NCBI RefSeq assembly: GCF_047345145.1
Contig: NZ_JBLFER010000004.1
Coordinates: forward strand, 248,001 to 312,000
Direction of reading: 5' to 3'
Source: Maribacter_C sp047345145
Lineage (GTDB): Bacteria; Bacteroidota; Bacteroidia; Flavobacteriales; Flavobacteriaceae
Length of the DNA stretch: 64,000 bases
Shown: piece by piece, positions 11,084-21,300 of the stretch
Position numbering within the stretch: position 1 is the stretch's first letter
How the letters are laid out: each line of letters opens with the position of its first letter
The notes under the pieces: model-generated
Told to the model about the DNA's origin: nothing
The model's input: only the letters and a program-made list of their open reading frames with translations
Databases searched by the model: none
Made by a program: the position numbers and the translations under genes

Positions 11084-14000
11084 TTATTTTACTACAAATA
11101 CAACATTAATTAAGGTGTTATAATCTGTTGGCTGAGCAATTACGGTATACGTTAATTCACCTGCAGCATTGATTAACATAGTAGCTGTATTAAATACTGT
11201 AGGATCAGCGTAGGTCACATGATAGTCCAATTCCGCAGGCAAGTAAGTTGGAATAGTTCCAGCACTACTTACAACCGGAGAGCCAAACTGTGCGATATAC
11301 TGCGCATATAAGTCAATCATAAACGTACCGTTTGCAGATGCATCTATCTCAATCGACGGTGGATAGAAAACTTTTGAAGCTTTCAAAGAGTTTACCTTCC
11401 TAAGGTTACCATCTACATCTGCCGAAACAAGTTGATCGGTGTCGGCAGCAGCAGGTAACGTACGTACCCGCGCATTACCATTTACATCTAACTTGGCTTC
11501 AGGGTTATTTAAGCCAATACCAACTTGGTCTGTTGAAGCGTCAGTAAACAAAAGATTAATATCATTTTGACCTTCTACTCGCATATCATTATTATTACCA
11601 CTTTCATTAACCGTCATACGATCATCTACTCTTAAATAATTATTTATAAATGTGCCAGAACCAAAATTACCGTTAGGATTCAACCTTAGATATCCATCGT
11701 TCCCCCTAAGTGCAAGATCTCCATTCATATATAGGAAATCATTCATTTCAATGTTACCTTCTACATCAAGTGCACGATTAGCTGTAACTGTAGTTCTACC
11801 AATGGCAACTGTTCCTTGTGTGAAAATATTGTCTCCTATTGCATCTGGTGCAGATGTACCTCCTACTTCGTACCAGTCGTGGTCTGAAAAGGACGCCAAT
11901 GGCACATCTCGGTCACCACCACCATCTGTTAATCGAAGGTTGCTGCCAACAATTCCGAATGCTGTGTTGTACTCGTTACCAATATTTGAATCAGCATCGT
12001 TTACGTTTAGTGTAATGTTATTTCCTCCTGAAATAGCTATATGGCCAGGATTCGAATTAGTTGATAATGTCTGGTCATCAGTAGCTGGGTCGCCTGCTGG
12101 ACCTTGAGGGCCTGTGGCTCCGGCTGGACCTTGTGCACCCGTTGCTCCCGTCGGACCGGCTGGACCCGCTGGGCCTGCAGGACCAACATTACCTTGTGGA
12201 CCTTGAGCTCCGGTTGGACCCGTAGGACCGGCTGGACCTTGTGGGCCTATTGCACCATCAACACCGTTAGTTCCATCTGCACCATCAGCTCCTGCTGGAC
12301 CCGCAGGACCGGCTGGACCTTGTGGGCCTATTGCACCATCAACACCGTTAGTTCCATCTGCACCATCAGCTCCCGCTGGACCCGTAGGACCGGCTGGACC
12401 TTGTGGGCCTATTGCTCCGTCTACACCATCTGCGCCATCAGCTCCTGCTGGACCCGTAGGACCGGCTGGGCCTTGTGGGCCTATTGCACCATCTGCTCCT
12501 GCTGGACCTTGAGGACCTATTGCTCCGTCTACACCATCTGCGCCATCAGCTCCTGCTGGACCCGTAGGACCGGCTGGGCCTTGTGGGCCTATTGCACCAT
12601 CAACACCGTTAGTTCCATCTGCACCATCAGCTCCCGCTGGACCCGTAGGACCGGCTGGACCTTGTGGGCCTACTGATCCGTCTGATCCTGCTGGTCCTTG
12701 AGGACCTGCAGGGCCTTGAGGACCTGTATCGGGATCTACCCAAGAATAGGTACTACTGCCATCGGTAGATAATACTTGTCCGTTTGTACCTCCTGTGGGA
12801 AGTTCAATCTCATTTGTTGGGTCGGAATCTGCATCTCGTATATCAATCGTGGTATTCGAACCACCTGTTATTTGTATTTCCACACTTTCATTTGCGGTAA
12901 CTACCGAACTACTTAAATCTTGTTCATCAGTATTTGCTAAAGATGATAAATTCACTACAGGATTGTTCCCTAATTCATTGGTATACGTCAATTCATTGGT
13001 TGCACCATTGAAACCTAATGCTGTATTAGTCTCTGAAATGGTCACGGAGGCAACATTTAAATATAAAGCTCCATCAGTTCCAGCAGAAATATCATTATTA
13101 GCATCTGCACTAATCAAGTTTACTGATTCGGTACCACCGCCATCAGTTATTTCAACACTACCAGCAGTAATGCCACTACCTGTATTGTACTCGTTACCAA
13201 TATTTGAATCAGCATCGTTCACATTCAACGTGATTGAGTTCCCATCTTCAATGGAAATATTTCCGGCCGTACCATCAGTACTAATATCCTGGTCGTCAGT
13301 ACTTCCTGCTGCTAAATCTTCGATGGCTTCTTGAACCGTTGTTTCATTGTTTCCATCACCATCAACATCGATTGCCGCATTTAAGTTTACTTCGGTAGCA
13401 TCTTGATCATCATTGTCTAATGCACTTAGATCTGCTGTGGCTGTACCACCATCTTCCAATGCAATGGTCAAGGTATTCGTACCTGAGTTGAAAGCAGTAT
13501 TTGGGTCGTCCAATTGTTGGTCGTCCGTACTTCCAGCTGCTAAGTCTTCGATAGCTTCTTGAACTGTTGTTTCATTGTTTCCATCACCATCAACATCGAC
13601 TGCAGTATTCAAGTTCACTTCGGTAGCGTCTTGGTCGTCATTGTCTAATGCACTTAGATCTGCTGTGGCTGTACCACCATCTTCTAAGGCAATGGTCAAG
13701 GTATTCGTACCTGAGTTGAAAGCAGTATTCGGGTCGTCCAATTGTTGGTCGTCCGTACTTCCAGCTGCTAAATCTTCGATAGCTTCTTGAACTGTTGTTT
13801 CATTGTTTCCATCACCATCAACATCGACTGCAGTATTCAAGTTCACTTCGGTAGCGTCTTGGTCGTCATTGTCCAATGCACTTAAGTCAGCAGTGGCTGT
13901 ACCACCATCTTCCAATGCAATGGTCAAGGTATTCGTACCTGAGTTGAAAGCAGTATTTGGGTCGTCCAACTGTTGGTCGTCCGTACTTCCAGCAGCTAAG

Positions 14001-17000
14001 TCTTCGATGGCTTCTTGAACCGTTGTTTCATTGTTTCCATCACCATCAACATCGATTGCCGCATTTAAGTTTACTTCGGTAGCATCTTGGTCGTCTGTGC
14101 CTAAAGAAGTTATTGGAACTGATAATGTTCCTCCACTATCCGTAATATTCAAATTACCTGCGTTTACATTGAAAGCAGTATTTCTTTCATTGGTTGGGTC
14201 ACCATCTAAATCTGGACTGGCGTTACCACCCACTGCTTCCCAGGCTAAACCATTGAAGACATATAACTGTCCCGCCGTTTGGTCAACATAAGTAACACCA
14301 GCGTTGCTTGGAGTTACCGTTGGAGCACCTGTACCTAATAAAGAAAGTTCATTTGTTACGTCTGAATCAGCATCTCGAATATCGATTGTTGTATTGTTAC
14401 CATTAGTAATTTCAATTGCAACACTTTCATTTGCTGTAACAACTGAATTGCTTAAATCTTGCTCATCAGTATTCTGATTCTGTAAACTACTTAAATCTGC
14501 TGTTGCAGTTCCACCATCTTCAAGGGCTACTGTTAATTCACCATTTGTAGTATTAAAAGCCGTATTCGGGTCATCCAATTGTTGGTCGTCACTGCTTCCA
14601 GCAGCTAAATCTTCGATTGCCTCTTGAACAGTTGTTTCATTGTTTCCATCGCCGTCGACATCGACTGCCGCATTCAGGTTTACTTCTGTAGCATCTTGGT
14701 CATCATTGTCCAATGCGCTCAAGTCGGCAGTTGCTGTTCCACCATCTTCCAAAGCGATTGTCAGTTCGTTCGTTCCTGCATTGAAAGCTGTATTGGGATC
14801 GTCCAACTGTTGGTCATCCGAACTTCCCGCAGCTAAATCTTCGATGGCTTCTTGTACCGTTGTTTCATTGTTTCCATCACCATCAACATCTACCGCGGCA
14901 TTTAAATTTACTTCTGTAGCATCTTGGTCATCATTGTCCAATGCGCTCAAGTCAGCAGTCGCTGTTCCTCCATCTTCCAAGGCAATAGTCAAGGTATTCG
15001 TACCTGAGTTGAAAGCCGTGTTCGGGTCATCCAATTGTTGGTCGTCACTGCTTCCAGCGGCCAAGTCTTCGATGGCTTCTTGAACAGTTGTTTCATTGTT
15101 TCCGTCACCATCTACATCTACTGCTGCGTTCAGGTTTACCTCGGTTGCATCTTGGTCCAAAGCGCTTAAGTCAGCAGTGGCTGTTCCACCATCTTCCAAA
15201 GCGATTGTCAGTTCGTTCGTTCCTGCATTGAACACCGTGTTCGGGTCATCCAATTGTTGGTCGTCACTGCTTCCAGCAGCTAAATCTTCGATGGCTTCTT
15301 GAACTGTTGTTTCGTTATTTCCATCACCATCAACATCTACTGCAGCATTCAAGTTTACTTCCGTAGCATCTTGATCGTCTGTTCCTAAAGAAGTTATTGG
15401 AACTGATAATGTTCCTCCACTATCCGTAATATTCAAATTACCTGCGTTTACATTGAAAGCAGTATTTCTTTCATTGGTTGGGTCTGGATCTAAATCGGGA
15501 CTGGCATTACCACCAACTACTTGCCATGAAGTTCCATCCCAAACATATAATTGTCCTGCCGCATCATCAACATAAGTAACACCAGTGTTAGTTGGTGTTA
15601 CGGTTGGAGCACCAGTACCAACAAGGGTAAGCTCGTTTGTTAAATCTTCATCAGGATCAGTAGAATTTACAGTATAATTACCATTGCCATCATCAACTAC
15701 GGTAACAGCACCTGTTCCAGCAGCTACAGTTTCACTTAGTGATGAAAGATCAACGCTTGTTGAATTTCCGTTTTCAATATCAATTTGTAATTCATTTAGG
15801 GCATCTAAAGTCGCTCCCGTAAGGTTTTGATCATCACTACTATTTGTGGCTAAATCCTCAATTGCCTCTTGGACAGTTGTTTCATCAACCAAATCACCAT
15901 CTACATCTACATTTGTACTTAATGGTACCTGCATTGCATTTTGGTCATCAGTACCATCAAATGAAGTTGTTGTGGTATCCTCGGAAGTATACGTATATGT
16001 TATATTATCGGCTGTTGAAAGTGTAGTAACTGTTTCTAGGTTCTGTACCGCGGCAGTCAAGTTTATCTGAGTTGTATTTCCATCCTCATCTTCATAATCT
16101 AAATTCGTATTGTCTCCATTTAAAACAAGACTCGTCAAGGTCTCTAAATTTGTAACATCGATAATCGTGGGATTTCCATCCTCATCAGTATAAGTGAATG
16201 TCCCGTTGGCACTCTCTACTATTGTGGTAACTGTTTCAAGGTTCTGTACCGCAGCAGTCAAGTTTATCTGAGCCGTATTTCCATCTTCATCTTCATAATC
16301 TAAATTCGTATTGTCTCCATTTAAAACAAGACTTGTCAAGGTCTCTAAATTTGTAACATCGATAATCGTGGGATTTCCATCCTCATCAGTATAAGTGAAC
16401 GTTCCGTTGGCACTCTCTACTATTGTAGTAACTGTTTCAAGGTTCTGTACCGCAGCAGTCAAGTTTATCTGAGTCGTATTTCCATCTTCATCTTCATAAT
16501 CTAAATTCGTATTGTCTCCATTTAAAACAAGACTTGTCAAGGTCTCTAAATTTGTAACATCGATAATGGTGGGATTTCCATCCTCATCAGTATAAGTGAA
16601 CGTTCCATTGGCACTCTCTACTATTGTAGTAACTGTTTCAAGGTTTTGTACCGCAGCAGTCAAGTTTATCTGAGTCGTATTTCCATCCTCATCTTCATAA
16701 TCTAAATTCGTATTGTCTCCATTTAAAACAAGACTTGTCAAGGTCTCTAAATTTGTAACATCGATAATGGTGGGATTTCCATCCTCATCAGTATATGTGA
16801 ACGTTCCATTGGCACTCTCTACTATTGTAGTAACAGTTTCAAGGTTTTGTACCGCGGCAGTCAAGTTTATCTGAGTTGTATTTCCATCCTCATCTTCATA
16901 ATCTAAATTCGTGTTGTCTCCATTTAAAACAAGACTCGTCAAGGTCTCTAAATTTGTAACATCGATAATGGTGGGGTTTCCATCCTCATCAGTATAAGTG

Positions 17001-17911
17001 AACGTTCCATTGGCACTCTCTACTATTGTAGTAACTGTTTCAAGGTTTTGTACCGCGGCAGTCAAGTTTATCTGAGTTGTATTTCCATCTTCATCCTCAT
17101 AATCTAAATTCGTGTTGTCTCCATTTAAAACAAGACTCGTCAAGGTCTCTAAATTTGTAACATCGATAATGGTGGGATTTCCATCCTCATCAGTATATGT
17201 GAATGTTCCGTTGGCACTCTCTACTATTGTGGTAACTGTTTCATTAATCTCAGTAAAAGTACCATTGGGGTTAGCTATGGTAGCAATCAAATTTCCTGTT
17301 ATAGTATCAAAAATTGTTACACCGTTGGTGTCGATAATTACATTAGCACCATTATTATTGGAGAATTCATAAGTACCATTCCCACGGTCAGTAATATTTG
17401 ATTTAGCAACAGTCAAAGTTGCACCTGTTTCATTAATTAAAGTGATGTTACCATCAGCGTTATCTTCGATTCTTATAATTGTTTCATTAATTGTAACCAA
17501 ATCTCCATTTTCATTTTCATAAACACCTACTGCGTTTCCAGTTGCAGCAGCTCCAGTAATGGTCGTTATAGTTTCTGCTGGGAGTGTTACCGTTATCGGA
17601 GCACCTCCATTTTCTAGTTCTAGTGTAAGTCCTCTGGTGGCAGCATCGTAGCTAAAGTTCAAAACCTGTTGATCATCGGAAGAGGTCAGCTCCCAAGAAT
17701 CACCATCCCAAAAATAGATTGTTCCTGTATTGGTATTCACATAGATATCGCCGGTATCTGCGCCTGCTGGGGTTACCGTACCAGGAGTAGTTACGGCTGT
17801 TCCACTGAGAACCTCGCAATTGCATTGATCTTCTAATGTGACCGTGGTTTGGGCAAATGCCAAACCTGATATTAGAAAAGTTAGTACTACAATTATTTTC
17901 TTCATGACCAT
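11084..17911 (-). CDS. Large repeat protein with collagen-like region (putative surface fibre)
   Basis: A 2275-residue protein; start ATG at 17911, with M3 at 17905 as an equally good start. The signal peptide ends near AFAQ. Order: a short domain with an IYFWDGDSWE motif; about six 67-residue repeats (~226-628); a TTVQEAIEDLA repeat region (~864-1522); more beta-rich spacers; about 70 Gly-X-Y triplets (~1724-1939); and a C-terminal part with LDVNGNARVRTLP, typical of fibre-like Bacteroidetes proteins, ending VVFVVK. I see no type A or type B T9SS domain. First gene of an apparent operon with an adhesin, PorP/SprF and the giant adhesin. Inference: an elongated, possibly trimeric surface fibre. 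Its export route is unknown. Confidence 0.88.
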   Translation of the reverse strand: MVMKKIIVVLTFLISGLAFAQTTVTLEDQCNCEVLSGTAVTTPGTVTPAGADTGDIYVNTNTGTIYFWDGDSWELTSSDDQQVLNFSYDAATRGLTLELENGGAPITVTLPAETITTITGAAATGNAVGVYENENGDLVTINETIIRIEDNADGNITLINETGATLTVAKSNITDRGNGTYEFSNNNGANVIIDTNGVTIFDTITGNLIATIANPNGTFTEINETVTTIVESANGTFTYTDEDGNPTIIDVTNLETLTSLVLNGDNTNLDYEDEDGNTTQINLTAAVQNLETVTTIVESANGTFTYTDEDGNPTIIDVTNLETLTSLVLNGDNTNLDYEDEDGNTTQINLTAAVQNLETVTTIVESANGTFTYTDEDGNPTIIDVTNLETLTSLVLNGDNTNLDYEDEDGNTTQINLTAAVQNLETVTTIVESANGTFTYTDEDGNPTIIDVTNLETLTSLVLNGDNTNLDYEDEDGNTTQINLTAAVQNLETVTTIVESANGTFTYTDEDGNPTIIDVTNLETLTSLVLNGDNTNLDYEDEDGNTAQINLTAAVQNLETVTTIVESANGTFTYTDEDGNPTIIDVTNLETLTSLVLNGDNTNLDYEDEDGNTTQINLTAAVQNLETVTTLSTADNITYTYTSEDTTTTSFDGTDDQNAMQVPLSTNVDVDGDLVDETTVQEAIEDLATNSSDDQNLTGATLDALNELQIDIENGNSTSVDLSSLSETVAAGTGAVTVVDDGNGNYTVNSTDPDEDLTNELTLVGTGAPTVTPTNTGVTYVDDAAGQLYVWDGTSWQVVGGNASPDLDPDPTNERNTAFNVNAGNLNITDSGGTLSVPITSLGTDDQDATEVNLNAAVDVDGDGNNETTVQEAIEDLAAGSSDDQQLDDPNTVFNAGTNELTIALEDGGTATADLSALDQDATEVNLNAAVDVDGDGNNETTVQEAIEDLAAGSSDDQQLDDPNTAFNSGTNTLTIALEDGGTATADLSALDNDDQDATEVNLNAAVDVDGDGNNETTVQEAIEDLAAGSSDDQQLDDPNTAFNAGTNELTIALEDGGTATADLSALDNDDQDATEVNLNAAVDVDGDGNNETTVQEAIEDLAAGSSDDQQLDDPNTAFNTTNGELTVALEDGGTATADLSSLQNQNTDEQDLSNSVVTANESVAIEITNGNNTTIDIRDADSDVTNELSLLGTGAPTVTPSNAGVTYVDQTAGQLYVFNGLAWEAVGGNASPDLDGDPTNERNTAFNVNAGNLNITDSGGTLSVPITSLGTDDQDATEVNLNAAIDVDGDGNNETTVQEAIEDLAAGSTDDQQLDDPNTAFNSGTNTLTIALEDGGTATADLSALDNDDQDATEVNLNTAVDVDGDGNNETTVQEAIEDLAAGSTDDQQLDDPNTAFNSGTNTLTIALEDGGTATADLSALDNDDQDATEVNLNTAVDVDGDGNNETTVQEAIEDLAAGSTDDQQLDDPNTAFNSGTNTLTIALEDGGTATADLSALDNDDQDATEVNLNAAIDVDGDGNNETTVQEAIEDLAAGSTDDQDISTDGTAGNISIEDGNSITLNVNDADSNIGNEYNTGSGITAGSVEITDGGGTESVNLISADANNDISAGTDGALYLNVASVTISETNTALGFNGATNELTYTNELGNNPVVNLSSLANTDEQDLSSSVVTANESVEIQITGGSNTTIDIRDADSDPTNEIELPTGGTNGQVLSTDGSSTYSWVDPDTGPQGPAGPQGPAGSDGSVGPQGPAGPTGPAGADGADGTNGVDGAIGPQGPAGPTGPAGADGADGVDGAIGPQGPAGADGAIGPQGPAGPTGPAGADGADGVDGAIGPQGPAGPTGPAGADGADGTNGVDGAIGPQGPAGPAGPAGADGADGTNGVDGAIGPQGPAGPTGPTGAQGPQGNVGPAGPAGPAGPTGATGAQGPAGATGPQGPAGDPATDDQTLSTNSNPGHIAISGGNNITLNVNDADSNIGNEYNTAFGIVGSNLRLTDGGGDRDVPLASFSDHDWYEVGGTSAPDAIGDNIFTQGTVAIGRTTVTANRALDVEGNIEMNDFLYMNGDLALRGNDGYLRLNPNGNFGSGTFINNYLRVDDRMTVNESGNNNDMRVEGQNDINLLFTDASTDQVGIGLNNPEAKLDVNGNARVRTLPAAADTDQLVSADVDGNLRKVNSLKASKVFYPPSIEIDASANGTFMIDLYAQYIAQFGSPVVSSAGTIPTYLPAELDYHVTYADPTVFNTATMLINAAGELTYTVIAQPTDYNTLINVVFVVK
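12095..12740 (-). repeat. Collagen-like Gly-X-Y coding repeat
   Basis: About 70 consecutive Gly-X-Y triplets, dominated by GPA, GPQ, GPT and GAD, with the sub-block GADGADGTNGVDGAIGPQ recurring several times. In bacteria such tracts form collagen-like triple helices and imply trimerisation. DNA copies are near identical, so the array may vary in length between strains. Confidence 0.85.
13345..15360 (-). repeat. 228-bp coding repeats (TTVQEAIEDLA units), two blocks of four
   Basis: Equivalent points recur at 13345, 13573, 13801 and 14029 (exactly 228 bp apart) and at 14638, 14866, 15094 and 15313 (228, 228, 219). The ~600-bp spacer between the blocks includes a segment near 14094 that matches one near 15378, so the whole unit of about 1.28 kb was also duplicated. 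Confidence 0.85.
16026..17240 (-). repeat. Six tandem 201-bp coding repeats
   Basis: The same phase point occurs at 16026, 16227, 16428, 16629, 16830, 17031 and 17232, spacing exactly 201 bp. Each unit encodes 67 residues including ANGTFTYTDEDGNPTIIDVT and LVLNGDNTNLDYEDEDGN. Copies differ almost only at synonymous positions; one copy has NTAQ instead of NTTQ. Confidence 0.92.
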
Positions 17912-18379
17912 TACTTTACTTAGAAATTGTATTGTCTACTTATTTTTATTCATTGTTATAATTCAATAGACGATTAAATACGCTACTGAAAAATTTACTA
18001 AGCTGAATAGTTAACAGAAGTCATGTTCAGTAAAGAACATTTACCATGGAGAAGAGAATGTCTTTGCATTCTGAATGCCATTTTGTTTTCTAGACGAAAA
18101 CCGTGGTTGAGTTCGGTTAAGTTATTCATACTTTGGGTTGCAGTTAAACCACATTTGGTGAAATGGTTTAATTACACTTTACAAAATTAACCTTAAGATG
18201 CCCATAGGAAAATAAATGTTGTGTAACTGTTAAAATGCATTGTATAGGTATTAAAAGTTGAGGTTTTTATATGTTTCATTGGTCGATTAGCCATTGTATA
18301 TCAGTAAGTTCGGAACGATTTTATGTAGGAAAAATCGGTTGTATGAACAATTTAAAAAGGAATTCTAAATGACTAAAAA
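17912..18379. other. Intergenic gap of 468 bp
   Basis: It separates block A from the 1541-residue gene and should carry the promoter of the 2275-residue gene, but I found no full TTTG / TAnnTTTG match. An imperfect hairpin (CGATTTT at 18316-18322 with AAAATCG at 18331-18337) lacks a clear U-tract for the minus strand. No coding remnant was recognised. Confidence 0.5.
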
Positions 18380-21300
18380 CTAGTTCTTTTTAACCCGATA
18401 GGTAATTCTTCTATTGGTAATTACCGATGTCACATTTACGGTCAAAATTGCCGTATTCGATATAACTGTTTGGCATACAAATAAAGTATTCGAGACTATA
18501 ACCCGATACTGATTTCCATTATCTGAGGGTGTGGCATTCATAATATTTAGTGTAGCCGCAGTGACACCTGAATGGATACCGGAATCAGTCAAATCAACCC
18601 AAGTTGTTCCATTGAAAATTTGCCATTGATAACCATCTGCATTATTGGCGGTAACAGTAAGGGAACCATTACAACCAGGACAAAGAGTTAAGTTCACAGG
18701 CTGCAATGTTATCGAAGGGGGAGTTCCAGCTTCCTGAAAATCATAAATTGAATTGGAATCAAGGTCTGCGGGTGTTTGATAGCTGGCTGCCACAACAGTT
18801 CCATCGGCATTTACGGGCGGTGGATTTCCTGTACCATAATAATCGTTACTGTCAGGATCTGCCGACAAACTTGAATATGCCTCAATGGCGTCATTACAGC
18901 CGTCATCATCACTATCGGCATCTAAATGATCTGCTATTCCATCCTTATCCGTATCGATATTTCCTGTCCAAATAATAGCATTCACCAAAAGATCTTCACC
19001 ATTTGTATTAAAACCTCCATTACTATTCGTCAACGGTAGCACGGCTCTTCTCCCCGGGGCTGTACCCGTATCCATAGCATCTCCTTCTTCCCAAGCAATT
19101 AAAACCGCTTGTCCATTTGGATGATTACCTAATTTTTGACCAGAAACAACATTATTCACATAAAAAGCTGCATCACCAACGTCATAATTGCCAATCGCCA
19201 AATCTTCTGTTATAGGATGAGTATTGTCAGTAATGTCTATGATATTAGTATTGCTATTTCCAGTGGTGCCTGTCGTACCTAAAATTTCGTCAAAAAGGGC
19301 ATTCTCACTTGTAATTACCCCATTTGTAGTAGTTGATAGATTGGCGACGTTGGCATAAGCGGTACCACTATTAACATCTTCGTACAAAAAGGTGACCGAA
19401 TAGTCATTTGCATTACCTCCCACGTTGTCATCCACCACAGTTACCGTATAACCTAGTGCTATCAGTTTGTCAATAGTATTTTGTTCTTCGGTTTCAGGTG
19501 TTCCTTGTGTAACCCACAATACTGTTTTCGCTCGTTCAACAATATCCAGAATACCATCGTTATCATCATCTAAATCGACTACATCAGGAACACAATCATT
19601 ATCGGTATCAAGCAATAAAGTATAAATTTCTGTCAATTCAATATCACATCCATAGGTAACCTCAACCTGATATTGGCCAGGTAAATCAGGATCGAGAGTC
19701 AAATTCGTTTCTCCTGGAATTGCAACACCATCTAACAGCCATTGGTAGGAATCCGCTCCATAAGCCTCTAATTGCAACTGGATATTACTAAAACAGGTTT
19801 GTGTAACATCAACAGGAGTAATAATTGGTTTTGACCTTAATTGATACGCTGGAATATTGGGTAAACCTGAACGAGATAAAGCTCCGTCCGTAAATGTTAT
19901 TTGGTCTGCGACAGCGTTGGACGAAAGCCCCTGATTATTAGGTTCATTAATTACCGCCAATCCGTTTCTCGGGTTATTTCCTGTGAACGAGGTTGCCATA
20001 TATATTTTTCCATCTGGGCCAATTTGTAATTGGGCGAACATATAATTTCCGGATAGCAATACAACACCGCTTGCTCCAATACTTGCACCTGTGCTATTAT
20101 TACCGATATCATATTGCCATAGGCGACCTACAGGTCCACCCCAACCCATTTCGGTAACATATAAATAATTACCATTTGGAGAAAATTCAACGCCATAAGG
20201 TTGATTTAGCGGCCACTCTTGAAGGTTTGAAAACTGTCCTGTGCTATTATCAAAATCAACTAACTGAACCATAAAGCCTGAAGATGCATTTGGGTAACTG
20301 CCAATTGCCAATTTTTGACCATCTGGTGAGAACTTCATTTGACCGAACCTTCTACCAAAAGAATTTGCATTGCTAGTTATCGCTGGACCTAAACCCACAG
20401 CCGTCAAAAGACGGGCATATATATTATTTGTATCGACTAGAACCACCCAAATATCAGTACCATTTGAATGAGGCCATGCGGCTATTTTTTCACCATTTAC
20501 GTTTTGTATAAATGTATTTTTATTTCCCACAATAACATCTCCTAATCCTCCATCTAAGGTCATATCGACCACAGAAAAATAGGCCAGATTACCAGCTCCT
20601 CCAATAGAAAAGACATAATACCTATCTGGATTTCCCGGGTCTTCAACCACAACACCAGATTGCGTCGAACTTGGGTTTCCTAATAGGCCGGAACCATTTG
20701 GCATTACCTGATGATTTCTGTTATATACATTTATTCCATTGGTATAAAATAGTAAGTTACCTTGGTCATCAGACCATATCGAGGAGCCTTCCTCGGCGTT
20801 CAACAAAGGAGAAGGTATTTGTACTGGGCCTGCGGCGTTTTCAAAATTAAGACCAGCGTTTAATCCAAAATACCAATCATATCCATTACCATTAAGATTA
20901 CACTCAGGGTCATCACAATCAATTAGCCCATCGCCATCATCATCAATTCCATTGCTACAATCTTCAGGAACCTTTGCATTTATTGTTACGGTAGCCGTAT
21001 CTCTTTTACCCAAGGCTGGACAAACAAAGATGGGAGAGTCAGAAATCGTATAATCAAACGTAGTTCCTGAAAACGGGACACCTAAATTATAAGTATATGT
21101 GACCAATCCCGCATCGGCATCATCAATCACCACCGAACCCGTGGCAGGTTGAACAATACTTGAAATGAAAAAATTTTCTGAATCTGGTTCGGAATCATTG
21201 ATGAATAGATTAAGTTGAACAGATATATTATAATTGTCATTTACAGTAGTACCATCATCAACCGCATCTGGTGCATTTATATTCTCACTTGCCTCGGCCG

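Noticed and set aside
12104..12676. A 190-codon plus-strand open frame rich in Trp, Thr and Arg opposite the collagen-like region
   Set aside because: It is the antisense shadow of Gly-X-Y codons; the repetitive composition explains the long frame and no promoter or signal is seen.
12095..17240. Regular direct repeats as a CRISPR array
   Set aside because: Units of 201 and 228 bp are in frame, coding throughout and lack variable spacers.
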